A stretch of 64,000 nucleotides of DNA from Candidatus Marispirochaeta associata (GTDB taxonomy: Bacteria; Spirochaetota; Spirochaetia; JC444; Marispirochaetaceae): positions 186,001-250,000 of the forward strand of contig JWTM01000101.1 in NCBI GenBank assembly GCA_001749745.1. Reading direction: 5' to 3'. Position numbers and translations under genes: made by a program. Below the pieces are notes generated by a model. That model did not search any database. It saw only the letters and a program-made list of their open reading frames with translations, and was not told the DNA's origin. Shown in pieces: positions 1 through 9,200 of the stretch; position 1 is the first letter of the stretch, and each line of letters starts with the position of its first letter.

Positions 1-28
1 TAAGATCGGTAAGTCTGGCGTAAAGTAG
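1..28 (+). CDS. rplF: 50S ribosomal protein L6, C-terminal tail (partial)
   Basis: Only the last eight codons are inside the window (reading KIGKSGVK, then TAG at 26-28). A basic, glycine-rich tail of this type is usual for L6, and the next gene is rplR, the standard neighbour of rplF in the spc operon. The identification rests mainly on that gene order, because eight residues carry little information. Confidence 0.75.
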
Positions 29-40
29 TAGGGTAGCAGA

Positions 41-400
41 ATGAAGAGTGTGATAGAAAAGAACCGTAAGCGTCTGCAGCGGAAGCGGCATATCCGGAAG
101 AGGATTTTCGGTACCGCCGATCGTCCCCGTTTAACCGTCTTTCGCAGTAACCGCTTTGTGTATATTCAGGTAATCGACGATGAGAAGGGGGTTACCCTGG
201 CATCGGTCAATAACCGGCAGAAGGAGAACGCCGCATTGAATACGAACGTTGAAAATGCGGTTACAATGGGCGAGAAAATCGGCGAACTGCTGAAAGCCCA
301 GTCGATCTCCACGGTCGTCTTCGATCGCAACGGATACAAATACCACGGCGTGGTCAAAGCCGTAGCCGAAGGCGCCCGCAAGTCGGGACTGAAGTTTTAG
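41..400 (+). CDS. rplR: 50S ribosomal protein L18
   Basis: Protein of 119 residues, the normal length for bacterial L18, which binds 5S rRNA in the central protuberance of the large subunit. The basic start (KNRKRLQRKRHIRKR), the following RPRLTVFRSNRFVYIQVIDD stretch and the C-terminal FDRNGYKYHGVVKAVAEGAR segment are all family hallmarks. It lies 12 bases after the rplF stop and 9 bases before rpsE, in the usual spc operon order, and should be cotranscribed with them. Confidence 0.97.
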   Translation: MKSVIEKNRKRLQRKRHIRKRIFGTADRPRLTVFRSNRFVYIQVIDDEKGVTLASVNNRQKENAALNTNVENAVTMGEKIGELLKAQSISTVVFDRNGYKYHGVVKAVAEGARKSGLKF

Positions 401-409
401 GGGGAGATT

Positions 410-913
410 GTGGAAAGACGAGATCGAGATAGAGATAAAGAGTTTACCGAGAAGCTGATCAAGTTGAACCGCGTCGCCAAGGTTGTGAAGGGCGGTCGCC
501 GCTTCTCATTCTCCGCCCTGGTGGTTGTGGGCGATCAGAAAGGCCGTATCGGCCTTGGATTCGGCAAGGCCAACGATGTTACCGAAGCGATTCGTAAGAG
601 CATCGAGAAAGCCAAGAAGAATATGATCACCATCCCGCTTAAGAACGGAACCCTGCCCCACGAGGTAATCGGACGATTCAAGAGCGCCGAGGTTCTAATG
701 AAGCCTGCTGCGCCCGGTACCGGCGTTATCGCCGGCGGTCCGGTGCGGGCCATCATGGATGCATCCGGGGTGACTGATATTCTGAGCAAGTCCTTAGGCT
801 CGAAGAACACGATCAATATCGTCAAGGCGGTTTTCGCCGGCTTCGATGAGATCCTCGACGCAAAAGAGGTCGCACGAAACCGGGGCAAGAGCCTGGCGGA
901 GATGTGGGGGTAA
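410..913 (+). CDS. rpsE: 30S ribosomal protein S5
   Basis: Protein of 167 residues with the S5 double-stranded-RNA-binding N-terminal domain ([17 protein letters not shown], about residues 26-43) and the C-terminal ribosomal S5 fold ([17 protein letters not shown], about 99-115). S5 sits near the decoding centre and affects translational accuracy. The start is GTG at 410, preceded by a GGGGGAG Shine-Dalgarno sequence at 400-406 that overlaps the rplR stop. It is followed after three bases by rpmD. Confidence 0.97.
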   Translation: MERRDRDRDKEFTEKLIKLNRVAKVVKGGRRFSFSALVVVGDQKGRIGLGFGKANDVTEAIRKSIEKAKKNMITIPLKNGTLPHEVIGRFKSAEVLMKPAAPGTGVIAGGPVRAIMDASGVTDILSKSLGSKNTINIVKAVFAGFDEILDAKEVARNRGKSLAEMWG

Positions 914-916
914 GCC

Positions 917-1096
917 ATGAAGCTGCGCATACAACTGGTTAACAGCGTCATCGGCCGTCCCGAGAAGCAGCGGCGCGTTGTCGAGGCCCTGGGCTTGAAG
1001 AAACTGAACAGCAGCGTGGAACAGGAGGATACTCCTTCTATCCGCGGTATGGTAAAGAAGGTTTCTCATCTGCTGAAAGTAGAGGAGATCAAATAG
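917..1096 (+). CDS. rpmD: 50S ribosomal protein L30
   Basis: Short gene of 59 codons plus stop. The product begins [19 protein letters not shown] and contains the L30 pattern of a beta strand, an S-x-IG-x-P-x-x-QR turn, then helix ([14 protein letters not shown]) and a second beta-alpha half ([17 protein letters not shown]). It sits between rpsE and rplO exactly as in other spc operons. Its Shine-Dalgarno sequence (GGGGG at 906-910) lies inside the end of rpsE, and its stop codon directly touches the ATG of rplO, so translation is probably coupled. Confidence 0.96.
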   Translation: MKLRIQLVNSVIGRPEKQRRVVEALGLKKLNSSVEQEDTPSIRGMVKKVSHLLKVEEIK

Positions 1097-1579
1097 ATGG
1101 AATTACATGCACCGAAAGGTTCCAATAAGAAGAAGATCATTGTAGGCCGCGGTAACTCCGCCCGGAAGGGTCGGACCGCAGGTAAAGGCAACAATGGTCA
1201 GAACGCCCGCTCCGGCGGCGGCGTACGGCCCGGTTTCGAGGGTGGTCAGATGCCCCTCTACCGTCGGATTGCCCGACGGGGGTTTTCGAACTACCACTTC
1301 AAGAAAGAGTACCGGCCGGTCAATATCTCTTTTATCGAGGCCCACTATGACGACGGTGAGACCGTCAGTCTTGAGACCTTGAAGGCCAAAGGCTTGGTAA
1401 AGGGGAAACGGGTACTGGTAAAGGTCCTCGGCTCCGGTGAACTCTCGAAGAAACTGACCTTTGACGTGGATAAGATCTCCGCATCGGCCCGGGAAAAGAT
1501 CGAGAAGGCCGGCGGAACGATCGTAGCCGCCGCTGCCGAGGAGAAAAGCGAAACGACCGCCGAAGAAAAAGGCGAATAG
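1097..1579 (+). CDS. rplO: 50S ribosomal protein L15
   Basis: Protein of 160 residues. The N-terminal glycine- and arginine-rich segment (RGNSARKGRTAGKGNNGQ, about 18-35) and the GGVRPGFEGGQMPLYRRI motif (about 41-58) are diagnostic of L15, an early assembly protein of the large subunit. The C-terminus carries an extra alanine- and glutamate-rich tail of about 15 residues beyond the common core. It starts directly after the rpmD stop and precedes secY by 12 bases. Confidence 0.97.
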   Translation: MELHAPKGSNKKKIIVGRGNSARKGRTAGKGNNGQNARSGGGVRPGFEGGQMPLYRRIARRGFSNYHFKKEYRPVNISFIEAHYDDGETVSLETLKAKGLVKGKRVLVKVLGSGELSKKLTFDVDKISASAREKIEKAGGTIVAAAAEEKSETTAEEKGE

Positions 1580-1591
1580 GATTAGGTTGGT

Positions 1592-2914
1592 ATGGCGACA
1601 AACCCATTAGTTGACATTTTTCGCATCCGCGATCTTAGACAGAGAATACTCTTTACCCTGAGTATGCTGGTTGTATTCCGCTTGGGAGCCAACCTGCCGA
1701 TTCCAGGGATCAATGTCAAAGCCTTGAATCTCTATTTCATGTCCCAGCAGGGCAGCGGCGGCGTTGGAATCACCGAGTATATCGACTTCTTCGCCGGCGG
1801 GGCGTTCAAGAACTTCTCGATCTTCATGTTGGGGATCATGCCCTACATCTCGACCTCTATTATCATGCAGCTTCTGGTCCTGGTTTTTCCGACTTTGAAG
1901 CGGATCAGCGAAGAGGACGGCGGGCGTAAGAAGATTCAGCGTTTTACGCGCTACGGCACCGTGGTAATCTGTCTTATACAGTCCTACGCGGTGACGATTT
2001 ACGCAAACCAGATTCCCGATGCGATTACCATCAACAGGACGGCCTATACCCTAATCGCCATGCTGACGGTAACCGCGGGGACAATTTTCCTGATGTGGAT
2101 CGGCGAACAGATTTCACAGCGGGGTATCGGCAACGGTATCTCCCTCTTAATCTTTGCCGGTATTGTCGCCCGGATGCCGGGAGCCTTCGTGACCCTGGTG
2201 GAGAAGGTACAGATCGGCGAACTCAATCCCGTATTCGTCATTCTGGTTTTGGCTATGTTCGTACTGGTAATCGGCCTGGTTATCTATGAGCAGCAGGGGC
2301 AGCGGAAGATCCCGGTTCAGTACGCTAAGCGGGTAGTCGGACGGCGGATGTACGGTGCGCAGAACACCTACATTCCCTTTAAGATAAACCCTTCAGGCGT
2401 TATCCCGGTAATCTTCGCCTCCAGTGTGCTGACCTTTCCGCTCCAGATAGCGGGCAGCATGGGGGCTCGGTTTAGCTGGCTGGCGGCCTTCAGTGCATGG
2501 CTGCGGCCCAATGGTATTCCGTACCTGGTGGTCTACACCCTGCTGATTGTCTTCTTTGCATATTTTTATACTCAGGTAACCTTGAATCCCCAGGAGATTG
2601 CGAAGCAGATTCGTGAAAACGGCGGCTCCATTCCCGGGATTCGTTCTGATAAAATTGAGGAGCACCTAACTACCATTCTGAGCCGGATCATCCTGCCGGG
2701 AGCGCTTTTCCTGGCTTTCATCGCGGTGATTCCCTCCATGGTGCAGATGCTCTTTAGTTTTCCCGCAGAAGTAGCTATGCTAATGGGCGGTACCTCTCTG
2801 CTGATCATGGTCGGTGTCGATCTGGACACCATGTCGCAGATCGAAGGGCATCTCCGCATGCATCATCACGACGGCCTGGTGAAGAAGGGTAAACTCCGCT
2901 CCAGGAATCTATAA
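1592..2914 (+). CDS. secY: Preprotein translocase channel subunit SecY
   Basis: Integral membrane protein of 440 residues with ten predicted hydrophobic segments, forming the pore of the Sec translocon with SecE and SecG. Family marks are the start of transmembrane 1 (RILFTLSMLVVFRLGANLPIPG), the GGAFKNFSIFMLGIMPYISTSI plug region near residues 69-90, and the C-terminal cytoplasmic loop with HLRMHHHDGLVKKGK. In many bacteria adk, map and infA follow secY; here rpmJ follows directly, as in other spirochaetes. Confidence 0.98.
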   Translation: MATNPLVDIFRIRDLRQRILFTLSMLVVFRLGANLPIPGINVKALNLYFMSQQGSGGVGITEYIDFFAGGAFKNFSIFMLGIMPYISTSIIMQLLVLVFPTLKRISEEDGGRKKIQRFTRYGTVVICLIQSYAVTIYANQIPDAITINRTAYTLIAMLTVTAGTIFLMWIGEQISQRGIGNGISLLIFAGIVARMPGAFVTLVEKVQIGELNPVFVILVLAMFVLVIGLVIYEQQGQRKIPVQYAKRVVGRRMYGAQNTYIPFKINPSGVIPVIFASSVLTFPLQIAGSMGARFSWLAAFSAWLRPNGIPYLVVYTLLIVFFAYFYTQVTLNPQEIAKQIRENGGSIPGIRSDKIEEHLTTILSRIILPGALFLAFIAVIPSMVQMLFSFPAEVAMLMGGTSLLIMVGVDLDTMSQIEGHLRMHHHDGLVKKGKLRSRNL

Positions 2915-2925
2915 GGGGACTTTAA

Positions 2926-3039
2926 ATGAAGGTAAGAGTGAGCGTTAAACCAATGTGTGATAAATGCAAGGTTATTCGCCGGCGGGGCGTCGTGCGGATC
3001 ATCTGCGATAATCCTAAGCACAAGCAGCGCCAGAAGTAG
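2926..3039 (+). CDS. rpmJ: 50S ribosomal protein L36 (zinc-binding form)
   Basis: Gene of 37 codons plus stop, with ATG at 2926 and an AAGGGG Shine-Dalgarno sequence at 2913-2918. The product reads [20 protein letters not shown], then continues to a [11 protein letters not shown] end. The Cys-x2-Cys, Cys and His positions are those of the zinc-containing form of L36. It sits between secY and rpsM. Spacing to rpsM is nine bases, with an AGGAG site between them. Confidence 0.97.
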   Translation: MKVRVSVKPMCDKCKVIRRRGVVRIICDNPKHKQRQK

Positions 3040-3048
3040 GAGAATTGA

Positions 3049-3423
3049 ATGGCACGTATTGCAGGAATCGACCTTCCAAATAAGATGACCAAGATCGCGT
3101 TGACTTACATCTACGGGATCGGTCGTTCGACGGCGATTGAGGTTTGTGAAAAAGCGGGTGTAAATCCCGATGCTAAGATAAATGATCTGACTGCGGAAGA
3201 GGTAAACACCATCCGGCAGTTGCTTGACAACGAGTACACCGTAGAGGGACGTCTTCGGACCCAAACGGCGCTCAACATCAAGCGTCTGATGGATATCGGT
3301 TGCTATCGCGGCTTACGGCACCGACGCGGTTTACCGGTTCGCGGTCAACGCACCAAAACGAATGCTCGTACCCGTAAGGGTAAGAGAAAGACCGTCGCCA
3401 ACAAGAAGAAAGCGACCAAGTAG
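3049..3423 (+). CDS. rpsM: 30S ribosomal protein S13
   Basis: Protein of 124 residues, normal for S13, which contacts the P-site tRNA and the large subunit at the head of the 30S particle. It starts [20 protein letters not shown] and contains the helix-two-turn-helix region and the C-terminal [20 protein letters not shown] tail typical of the family. It opens the alpha-operon part (rpsM-rpsK-rpsD-rpoA-rplQ). Confidence 0.98.
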   Translation: MARIAGIDLPNKMTKIALTYIYGIGRSTAIEVCEKAGVNPDAKINDLTAEEVNTIRQLLDNEYTVEGRLRTQTALNIKRLMDIGCYRGLRHRRGLPVRGQRTKTNARTRKGKRKTVANKKKATK

Positions 3424-3438
3424 TCAAAGGAGCATACA

Positions 3439-3819
3439 TTGGCTAAGGTTAGGAAGAAGAAAGAGAAGAAGACGGTATACGAAGGTCAAGTCTTTATCCA
3501 GGCGACCTTCAACAATACCATTGTGACTATTACCGATATGACCGGAAACGCCGTTTCCTGGGCGTCCGCCGGCGGTCTCGGTTTCAAGGGAGCGAAGAAA
3601 TCGACTCCCTATGCGGCACAGACCACTGCCGAAACCGCAGCAAAGAAGGCCATGGATTACGGCCTGCGGGAGGTACACGTCAAGGTTAAGGGACCGGGCA
3701 TGGGACGGGAATCCGCCATTCGCTCCCTGGGTAACCTCGGCTTGACGGTTAAGAGTATCCGGGATATCACTCCCATTCCCCACAACGGCTGCCGGCCTCG
3801 GAAGAGCCGCAGGGTATAA
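3439..3819 (+). CDS. rpsK: 30S ribosomal protein S11
   Basis: Protein of 126 residues with a TTG start at 3439, preceded by AAAGGAG at 3425-3431. The core motifs [20 protein letters not shown] and the C-terminal [13 protein letters not shown] are diagnostic. S11 lies on the platform of the small subunit, near the mRNA exit. The lysine-rich first 15 residues are a common variable extension. Confidence 0.98.
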   Translation: MAKVRKKKEKKTVYEGQVFIQATFNNTIVTITDMTGNAVSWASAGGLGFKGAKKSTPYAAQTTAETAAKKAMDYGLREVHVKVKGPGMGRESAIRSLGNLGLTVKSIRDITPIPHNGCRPRKSRRV

Positions 3820-3831
3820 GGAGTATAATCA

Positions 3832-4467
3832 ATGGCAAGATACGTAGGACCCAGCTGCCGGCTCTGCCGTGCGGAAAAGACCAAGCTGTTCCTGAAAGGG
3901 GACCGCTGTAACAGCCCCAAGTGTCCCATTAACAAGAAGCGCCCTGCTCCCGGCAAGGGACCCCGGACTCGGATGAAGAAGATGTCCGACTACGGTATTC
4001 AGTTGCGGGAGAAGCAGAAGCTCAAGCGGATCTACATGCTGCTCGAGAAGCAGTTTAAGATCTTCTTCGAGAAGGCTGAACGGATGCAGGGCAAGACCGG
4101 TGAAAACCTGATTACCCTCCTGGAACGCCGGGCCGACAACATCGTTTACCGGATGCATTTTGCATCCTCCCGGGCCCAAGCCCGTCAGCTCGTGAGCCAC
4201 GGTCATATCCGGATCAACGGCAAGCGGGTAACCATCCCCTCATACCTGGTGCGTGAAAACGACGTGGTCGAGGTGGACGAGTCGAGCAAGAAGATCGTCG
4301 GTATCAAGGAGAGCCTGAAGGCCTTCTCCCGAACCGGCGTAAGCCCCTGGCTTGAGCTTGATCCCGATGCGATGAAAGGAAAGGTGATCGCTCTGCCTCG
4401 GCGCTCCGATGTTACGGAACTTGCCGACGTGAAGGAACAGCTGATCGTCGAGCTCTATTCACGGTAA
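3832..4467 (+). CDS. rpsD: 30S ribosomal protein S4 (zinc-binding form)
   Basis: Protein of 211 residues. The N-terminus has C-x2-C (CRLC, residues 9-12) and a later C-x4-C pair (CNSPKC), the pattern of the zinc-containing S4 variant. The S4 RNA-binding domain (RRADNIVYRMHFASSRAQAR to SHGHIRINGKRV) is in the middle. In other bacteria S4 nucleates 16S rRNA folding and represses its own operon; no regulatory structure is evident here. It is followed by rpoA after nine bases. Confidence 0.98.
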   Translation: MARYVGPSCRLCRAEKTKLFLKGDRCNSPKCPINKKRPAPGKGPRTRMKKMSDYGIQLREKQKLKRIYMLLEKQFKIFFEKAERMQGKTGENLITLLERRADNIVYRMHFASSRAQARQLVSHGHIRINGKRVTIPSYLVRENDVVEVDESSKKIVGIKESLKAFSRTGVSPWLELDPDAMKGKVIALPRRSDVTELADVKEQLIVELYSR

Positions 4468-4476
4468 GGTGGTTAC

Positions 4477-5529
4477 ATGGCGCGCAAGAACTTAATGAAA
4501 GGATTCAAAAAACCGAAGGGGATTACCTTCGAACACTCGGAGGTAAACCGAAACTATGGGAAATTCGTAGCCTATCCCTTTGAGCGGGGATTCGGTACGA
4601 CCATTGGCAATACCTTGCGCCGTGTGCTGTTGAGTTCGATCCAGGGGTATGCGATTACCGCGGTGAAGATCACCAGCTACGATGAGGAAGGGACGCCCCA
4701 TATTATCTCGTCGGAGTTCGAGTCGATTCCCGAGGTGGTAGAGGATACCCCTGAAATTATCAATAACCTGAAGAATCTTCAGGTTCGTCTTCCCAACGAG
4801 CTGGATCAGAAAACAGTGCTGGTCGAGTTCAAGGGCCCCGGAGAGATTACCGGTGAATCCATTGCCAAGGCTGCGGACGTAGAGATCGTCAATCAGGATC
4901 TCAAGATCGCCACCATGATGGACAAGGCCAACATTGATCTGGAACTCCAGATCGATCTGGGCCGCGGTTATACTCCGGCGGAGACCAACGAGAAGTACAT
5001 CGATGTGATCGGTACGATTGCGGTCGATTCCGTATTCTCCCCCGTTAAGCGGGTAAAATACTCGATCGAGAACACCCGTGTCGGTCAGCGCAGCGATTAC
5101 GACAAGCTGGTGCTCGAGGTATTCACCGACGGGACCATCAGTCCCGAAGACTCTGTGGCCGAAGCGGCGAAGATTGCCAAGGATCACTTTTCAATCTTTA
5201 TCAACTTTGATGAGGATTCGGTTACCGGCGACGACGAGATGGATGAAGAGGAAGAGCGGGTGCGTGCAATCCTCGATACGCCGGTTGAGGAGCTGGAACT
5301 CTCGGTACGGTCCAGCAACTGTCTCAAGAATGCGAATATCAAGACCATCGGCGATCTGACGCGCAGAACCGAGGATGATATTGCTAAGACCCGTAACTTC
5401 GGTAAGAAGTCCCTTACGGAGATCAAAGAGAAACTTCAGGAATGGAACCTTCACCTGGGCATGACCGACTACAGTGTGCTCAAGGATTCCGACAGGTTCA
5501 TGAAAGGCAAAGAAGAAGATGAAGCATAG
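4477..5529 (+). CDS. rpoA: DNA-directed RNA polymerase alpha subunit
   Basis: Protein of 350 residues, within the usual 310-350 range. The N-terminal dimerisation domain contains [20 protein letters not shown] (about 40-59). The C-terminal domain (from about residue 265: [19 protein letters not shown]) has the helix-hairpin-helix elements that contact UP elements and activators. A strongly acidic linker (DEMDEEEER) lies between them. The end overlaps the start of rplQ by 11 bases, which implies translational coupling. Confidence 0.98.
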   Translation: MARKNLMKGFKKPKGITFEHSEVNRNYGKFVAYPFERGFGTTIGNTLRRVLLSSIQGYAITAVKITSYDEEGTPHIISSEFESIPEVVEDTPEIINNLKNLQVRLPNELDQKTVLVEFKGPGEITGESIAKAADVEIVNQDLKIATMMDKANIDLELQIDLGRGYTPAETNEKYIDVIGTIAVDSVFSPVKRVKYSIENTRVGQRSDYDKLVLEVFTDGTISPEDSVAEAAKIAKDHFSIFINFDEDSVTGDDEMDEEEERVRAILDTPVEELELSVRSSNCLKNANIKTIGDLTRRTEDDIAKTRNFGKKSLTEIKEKLQEWNLHLGMTDYSVLKDSDRFMKGKEEDEA

Positions 5530-6085
5530 AGTTGGATTTAATCGTCTCAGCCGGAAAGCCAGTCACCGTCGAGCCATGCTGAGGAATATGGTAACCTCCC
5601 TGTTCGATCACGAGCGGATCACCACCACCAAGGCCAAGGCCCTGGAGGTACGTCGAATCGCCGAGAAGATGATCACCAGAGCGAAGACGGACTCGGTACA
5701 CAACCGGCGCATGACTGCCCGGTATATCTGGGACAAGGCTATCGTCAACAAGCTGTACACCGAAATCGGACCCCGTTTCGCCGAGCGGAACGGCGGATAC
5801 TGCCGTATCTTGAAGATCGGCCATCGCCAAGGCGACGCTGCCGATATGGCTATTCTCGAACTCCTCGGCCGCAACGGCGAGGAAGAAGAGAAGCCTGCTA
5901 AGGAGAAGGCCAAGAAGAGCAAGAAGGAGACTCCGAAAAAAGAGGCTCCCGCTAAGGCCGAAGCACCGAAGGAAGAGGCTCCCAAAAAGGAGACTCCGGC
6001 CGAGGAAGCTCCTGCGGCGGACGAACCCAAGGCCGAAGCTGCTGAAGCCGAAGCCGGTGAAGCTGAAGAGAAGAGCGAAGAGTAG
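5519..6085 (+). CDS. rplQ: 50S ribosomal protein L17 with long charged C-terminal tail
   Basis: The first ~120 residues are a complete L17 (start [20 protein letters not shown]; core [41 protein letters not shown]). L17 sits near the peptide exit tunnel. Residues from about 121 to 188 form an extra low-complexity tail of Lys, Ala, Pro and Glu that becomes progressively acidic. The ATG at 5519 lies inside rpoA. A strong terminator follows, so this is the last gene of the operon. Confidence 0.96.
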   Translation: MKHRVGFNRLSRKASHRRAMLRNMVTSLFDHERITTTKAKALEVRRIAEKMITRAKTDSVHNRRMTARYIWDKAIVNKLYTEIGPRFAERNGGYCRILKIGHRQGDAADMAILELLGRNGEEEEKPAKEKAKKSKKETPKKEAPAKAEAPKEEAPKKETPAEEAPAADEPKAEAAEAEAGEAEEKSEE

Positions 6086-6107
6086 TCTGCCGCTGCAGGT
6101 TATAGAG

Positions 6108-6134
6108 AAGGGGAGAGTAATCTCCCCTTTTTTT
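6108..6134 (+). terminator. Intrinsic terminator after rplQ
   Basis: A perfect 9-bp stem (AAGGGGAGA at 6108-6116 with TCTCCCCTT at 6121-6129), a GTAA loop, and T residues at 6128-6134. It is placed 22 bases after the rplQ stop and before a new promoter, so it closes the spc-alpha transcription unit. Confidence 0.93.
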
Positions 6135-6163
6135 ATCCCTAATTACTCAGGGCCGGATTGTTC

Positions 6164-6192
6164 TTTACATAGATCTTTATCATACCGATAAT
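6164..6192 (+). promoter_or_regulatory. sigma70-type promoter for the acidic-repeat membrane protein
   Basis: TTTACA at 6164-6169, a 17-base spacer and GATAAT at 6187-6192. A second -10-like TATACT lies at 6198-6203. An AAGGAG site at 6211-6216 precedes the ATG at 6232 by 15 bases, which is longer than normal spacing. Confidence 0.6.
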
Positions 6193-6231
6193 TTACCTAT
6201 ACTTCCGTCTAAGGAGCGGTTTCGTCCAGTA

Positions 6232-9200
6232 ATGCGACCAGGTCAGCGAATATCGATAAGTCTACTCCTCACGGTGGTGATCTTTACGGTGTTCACCTTC
6301 CTGGCCTATTCAGGTCTCTTTAACTATATCGAGACCACGATCTACAACAGCCGGGTTTCCGCCAGTATTCAGAGCGACCTGGAGGCCAAGGCCCGGGTAA
6401 TTCGAGATTTTCACCAGGGAAAGCTCACAAGCTTATTAGAAACCTTCTCCGATCCGATCTTCTGGCAGATATACCGCAACAATGAGAGTCAGGAGCTTAT
6501 TCAAGCCGTTGGCAATGCCGGAAATCAGTTGAGCGGGCAGCATCCCGGCTATCTAGGCTTTCGCTTTATCGATCCCGACGGGAAGATCTGGTATTCTAGC
6601 TTCCCTGGAGATCTGCGTGAGTCCAGCGCCACCCGGCGGGTCTATTTTCTGCTCGAGGATGTGGAGCCCGGACTAGAGATCGACTCGTATATCGTCTATG
6701 ATTCCCCTGCCTACCGCCTTGATCCCGAGGGTCAGCGCTTTGCCTACCTTCTGCCGGTCACCAATACCATAGAGGAGTACCAGGGTACGCTGGTGGTCTA
6801 TCTCGGTTATACCAGCCTCTTGAATACCATGGCGGCCAGAAATGTGCTCGAGGCGGGGCGTAGTTCTCGACTGGTAGGGGAGGGAGTCTATCTATTTAAT
6901 TCAGGTATCCTCCCCGACAACCAGAGTATCGCCGAGATTGCCCGGCTCTTAGAGAATCACAGTTCCGAACCGGAACAGCGCACTATCGGCGAGAGCGGCG
7001 AGAGTCTCTTTACCCTCTTCTCCCGTCCCGCCGAAGACCAGGGAGTTGTCGCCTACATTGTCAGCATGAATCAGCTGCAGCTCACCCTGCCCCTGCAGAT
7101 TCTGCTGCTTACCCTTGTCTTTCTGACCATCTTCCTGCTCATATTCCTTATATTGAGTTTTCGCCAGGATGACATGAGCGTCATCAGCGAGCGGATCAAG
7201 CGTTTTCAATACGGATTCTTGAAAGAGTACATTAACAAGAGTGATGATATAGATCTCAGTCGCTGGAGATCCGATCTGCAGAACCAGCAGGAGGCTATAA
7301 AAAAGCGGCTCCTTAAAGGGATTCGTAAAGCCCAGTTGGAGCAGGCGTCCGAGGCCTTCGATCAGAACTGGAATGATGTTATTGAACTCTTGACTCCCGA
7401 CAAGAAGAGCAGTTCCCCGGGCGTGGATATGCAGAATCTGGAACAGATTCTGGAGAAGGTTCTGGAGCGTCAGCGCCATCTGGAAAGCTCCATCGCCGCA
7501 GGACCCTCCCGCACTCAGGATAAACCCCGTCTAGAGTCAGCTCCCACGCCCCAAGTCGCCGAACCGGCCGAGGAACTTGACGAAGCGGAAGCCCTGGAAG
7601 AGGTCGAGGAGTCAGGCGAGGCCGAGGAACTCGATGAAGTAGAAGCCCTCGAGGAAGCCGAAGAACTCGACGAGGTAGAAGCCCTCGAGGAAGCCGAAGA
7701 GCTCGAGGAAGTGGAAGAACTTGACGAAGCGGAAGCCCTCGAGGAGGTCGAGGAGTTAGGCGAAGCCGAAGAACTCGATGAGGTAGAAGCCCTCGAGGAA
7801 GCCGAAGAACTCGACGAAGCGGAAGCCCTGGAAGAGGTCGAGGAGTTAGGCGAGACCGAGGAACTCGATGAGGTAGAAGCCCTCGAGGAAGTTGAAGAAC
7901 TCGACGAGGTAGAAGCCCTCGAGGAAGCTGAAGAGCTCGACGAAGCGGAAGCTCTGGAAGAGGTCGAGGAGTTAGGTGAAGCCGAAGAGTTAGGCGAAGC
8001 CGAGGAGCTCGATGAGGTAGAAGCCCTCGAGGAAGTTGAAGAACTCGACGAAGCGGAAGCCCTGGAAGAGGTCGAGGAGATAGGTGAAGCCGAAGAGTTA
8101 GGCGAGGCCGAGGAACTCGATGAGGTAGAAGCCCTCGAGGAAGCCGAAGAGCTCGACGAAGCGGAAGCCCTGGAAGATGTCGAAGAGTTAGGCGAGGCCG
8201 AGGAACTCGACGAGGTAGAAGCCCTCGAGGAAGCCGAAGCACTCAATGAGTTAGAAGCCCTCGAGGAGCCGGAGATACCGGAACTTGTATATCAGCAGGA
8301 ACAGTATGAGCTGGTCAGGCTTGAAGAGGCGCAGGATCTGCAAGGTCCGGATGAGGAGGATTTGGCTGAGGCGGAGATGCTCGAAGAGGTCGATGAGAGT
8401 CCCGAAGCAACCGGACTCTACTCGGATATGTTCTTTGCCGACGAAGATGCCTTCGATCTGGAAGCCCTCTTCCGCCGTCCCGAGGATTTAGGCGATATCG
8501 GGGTCTTCGAGGATGCCTATGACGAGGAGGCCGTCGAGGAGCTCGATGAACTCGAGGACGATACGGCGGAAGATGAAGGGCTTGAAGCTGCGCAGCAGCC
8601 TCTACCGGAAGAAGCACAGAAAAAATCCGACTTTCCGGTAGAAGAGCTTCATGAGCCGAGCGAAGATGAGATTGAGCTTCTTTCAGCTGCAAAGAGGGCT
8701 CACGGCGATACCCATATCTCTGTACGCCCCCTCGATTCCGAACCCTTTGAAATTCTCGAAGAGCTGCCCGAGATTGATGCCGGTCGCGAGAGCGCCGAGC
8801 TGCAACCGGTCGACCTGAGGGACAAGGACGGTCTTGCCTATCGCAGCATTGATCGTGATTTCAGCTATGCACCGATTTCTGTCGGGAGCGGTACCTTGTC
8901 CCTGCATGAGGATCTTCCCTCTCAGCTGCTGCTGGTCGGTACCGTCGATAGTACTGAGGTCGATAAACTGGTCTCGCAGGTAATAGAGCCCGGAAGCTGT
9001 GAAATTTATCCCTTTGCCGCCTTTCTCCCTCAAGAGGAGAAGGTGGAAGAGGCTATCGAGGAGAAGGATGGGGTCTTTCGGATTCGAGAAGAGGTCTACA
9101 GTACTAGCAAGAGTGGAGAGAGGAAGGAGTTCAAGGAGCTGGTAGATTCGGTCCTCAGGAGCGAAAGCGGCGACGAGAGCATCGATTCGATATTCTCCTC

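Noticed and set aside
2915-2925. Loss of adk, map and infA after secY as a deletion in this genome
   Set aside because: The same direct secY-rpmJ order is usual in spirochaetes, so it is a clade feature and not an anomaly.
7379-8246. Two long open frames on the minus strand (243 and 287 codons) opposite the acidic repeat
   Set aside because: They mirror the 18-base repeat (poly-Ser/Ala or Leu/Pro/Arg composition) and have no ribosome site; the plus-strand protein explains the openness.
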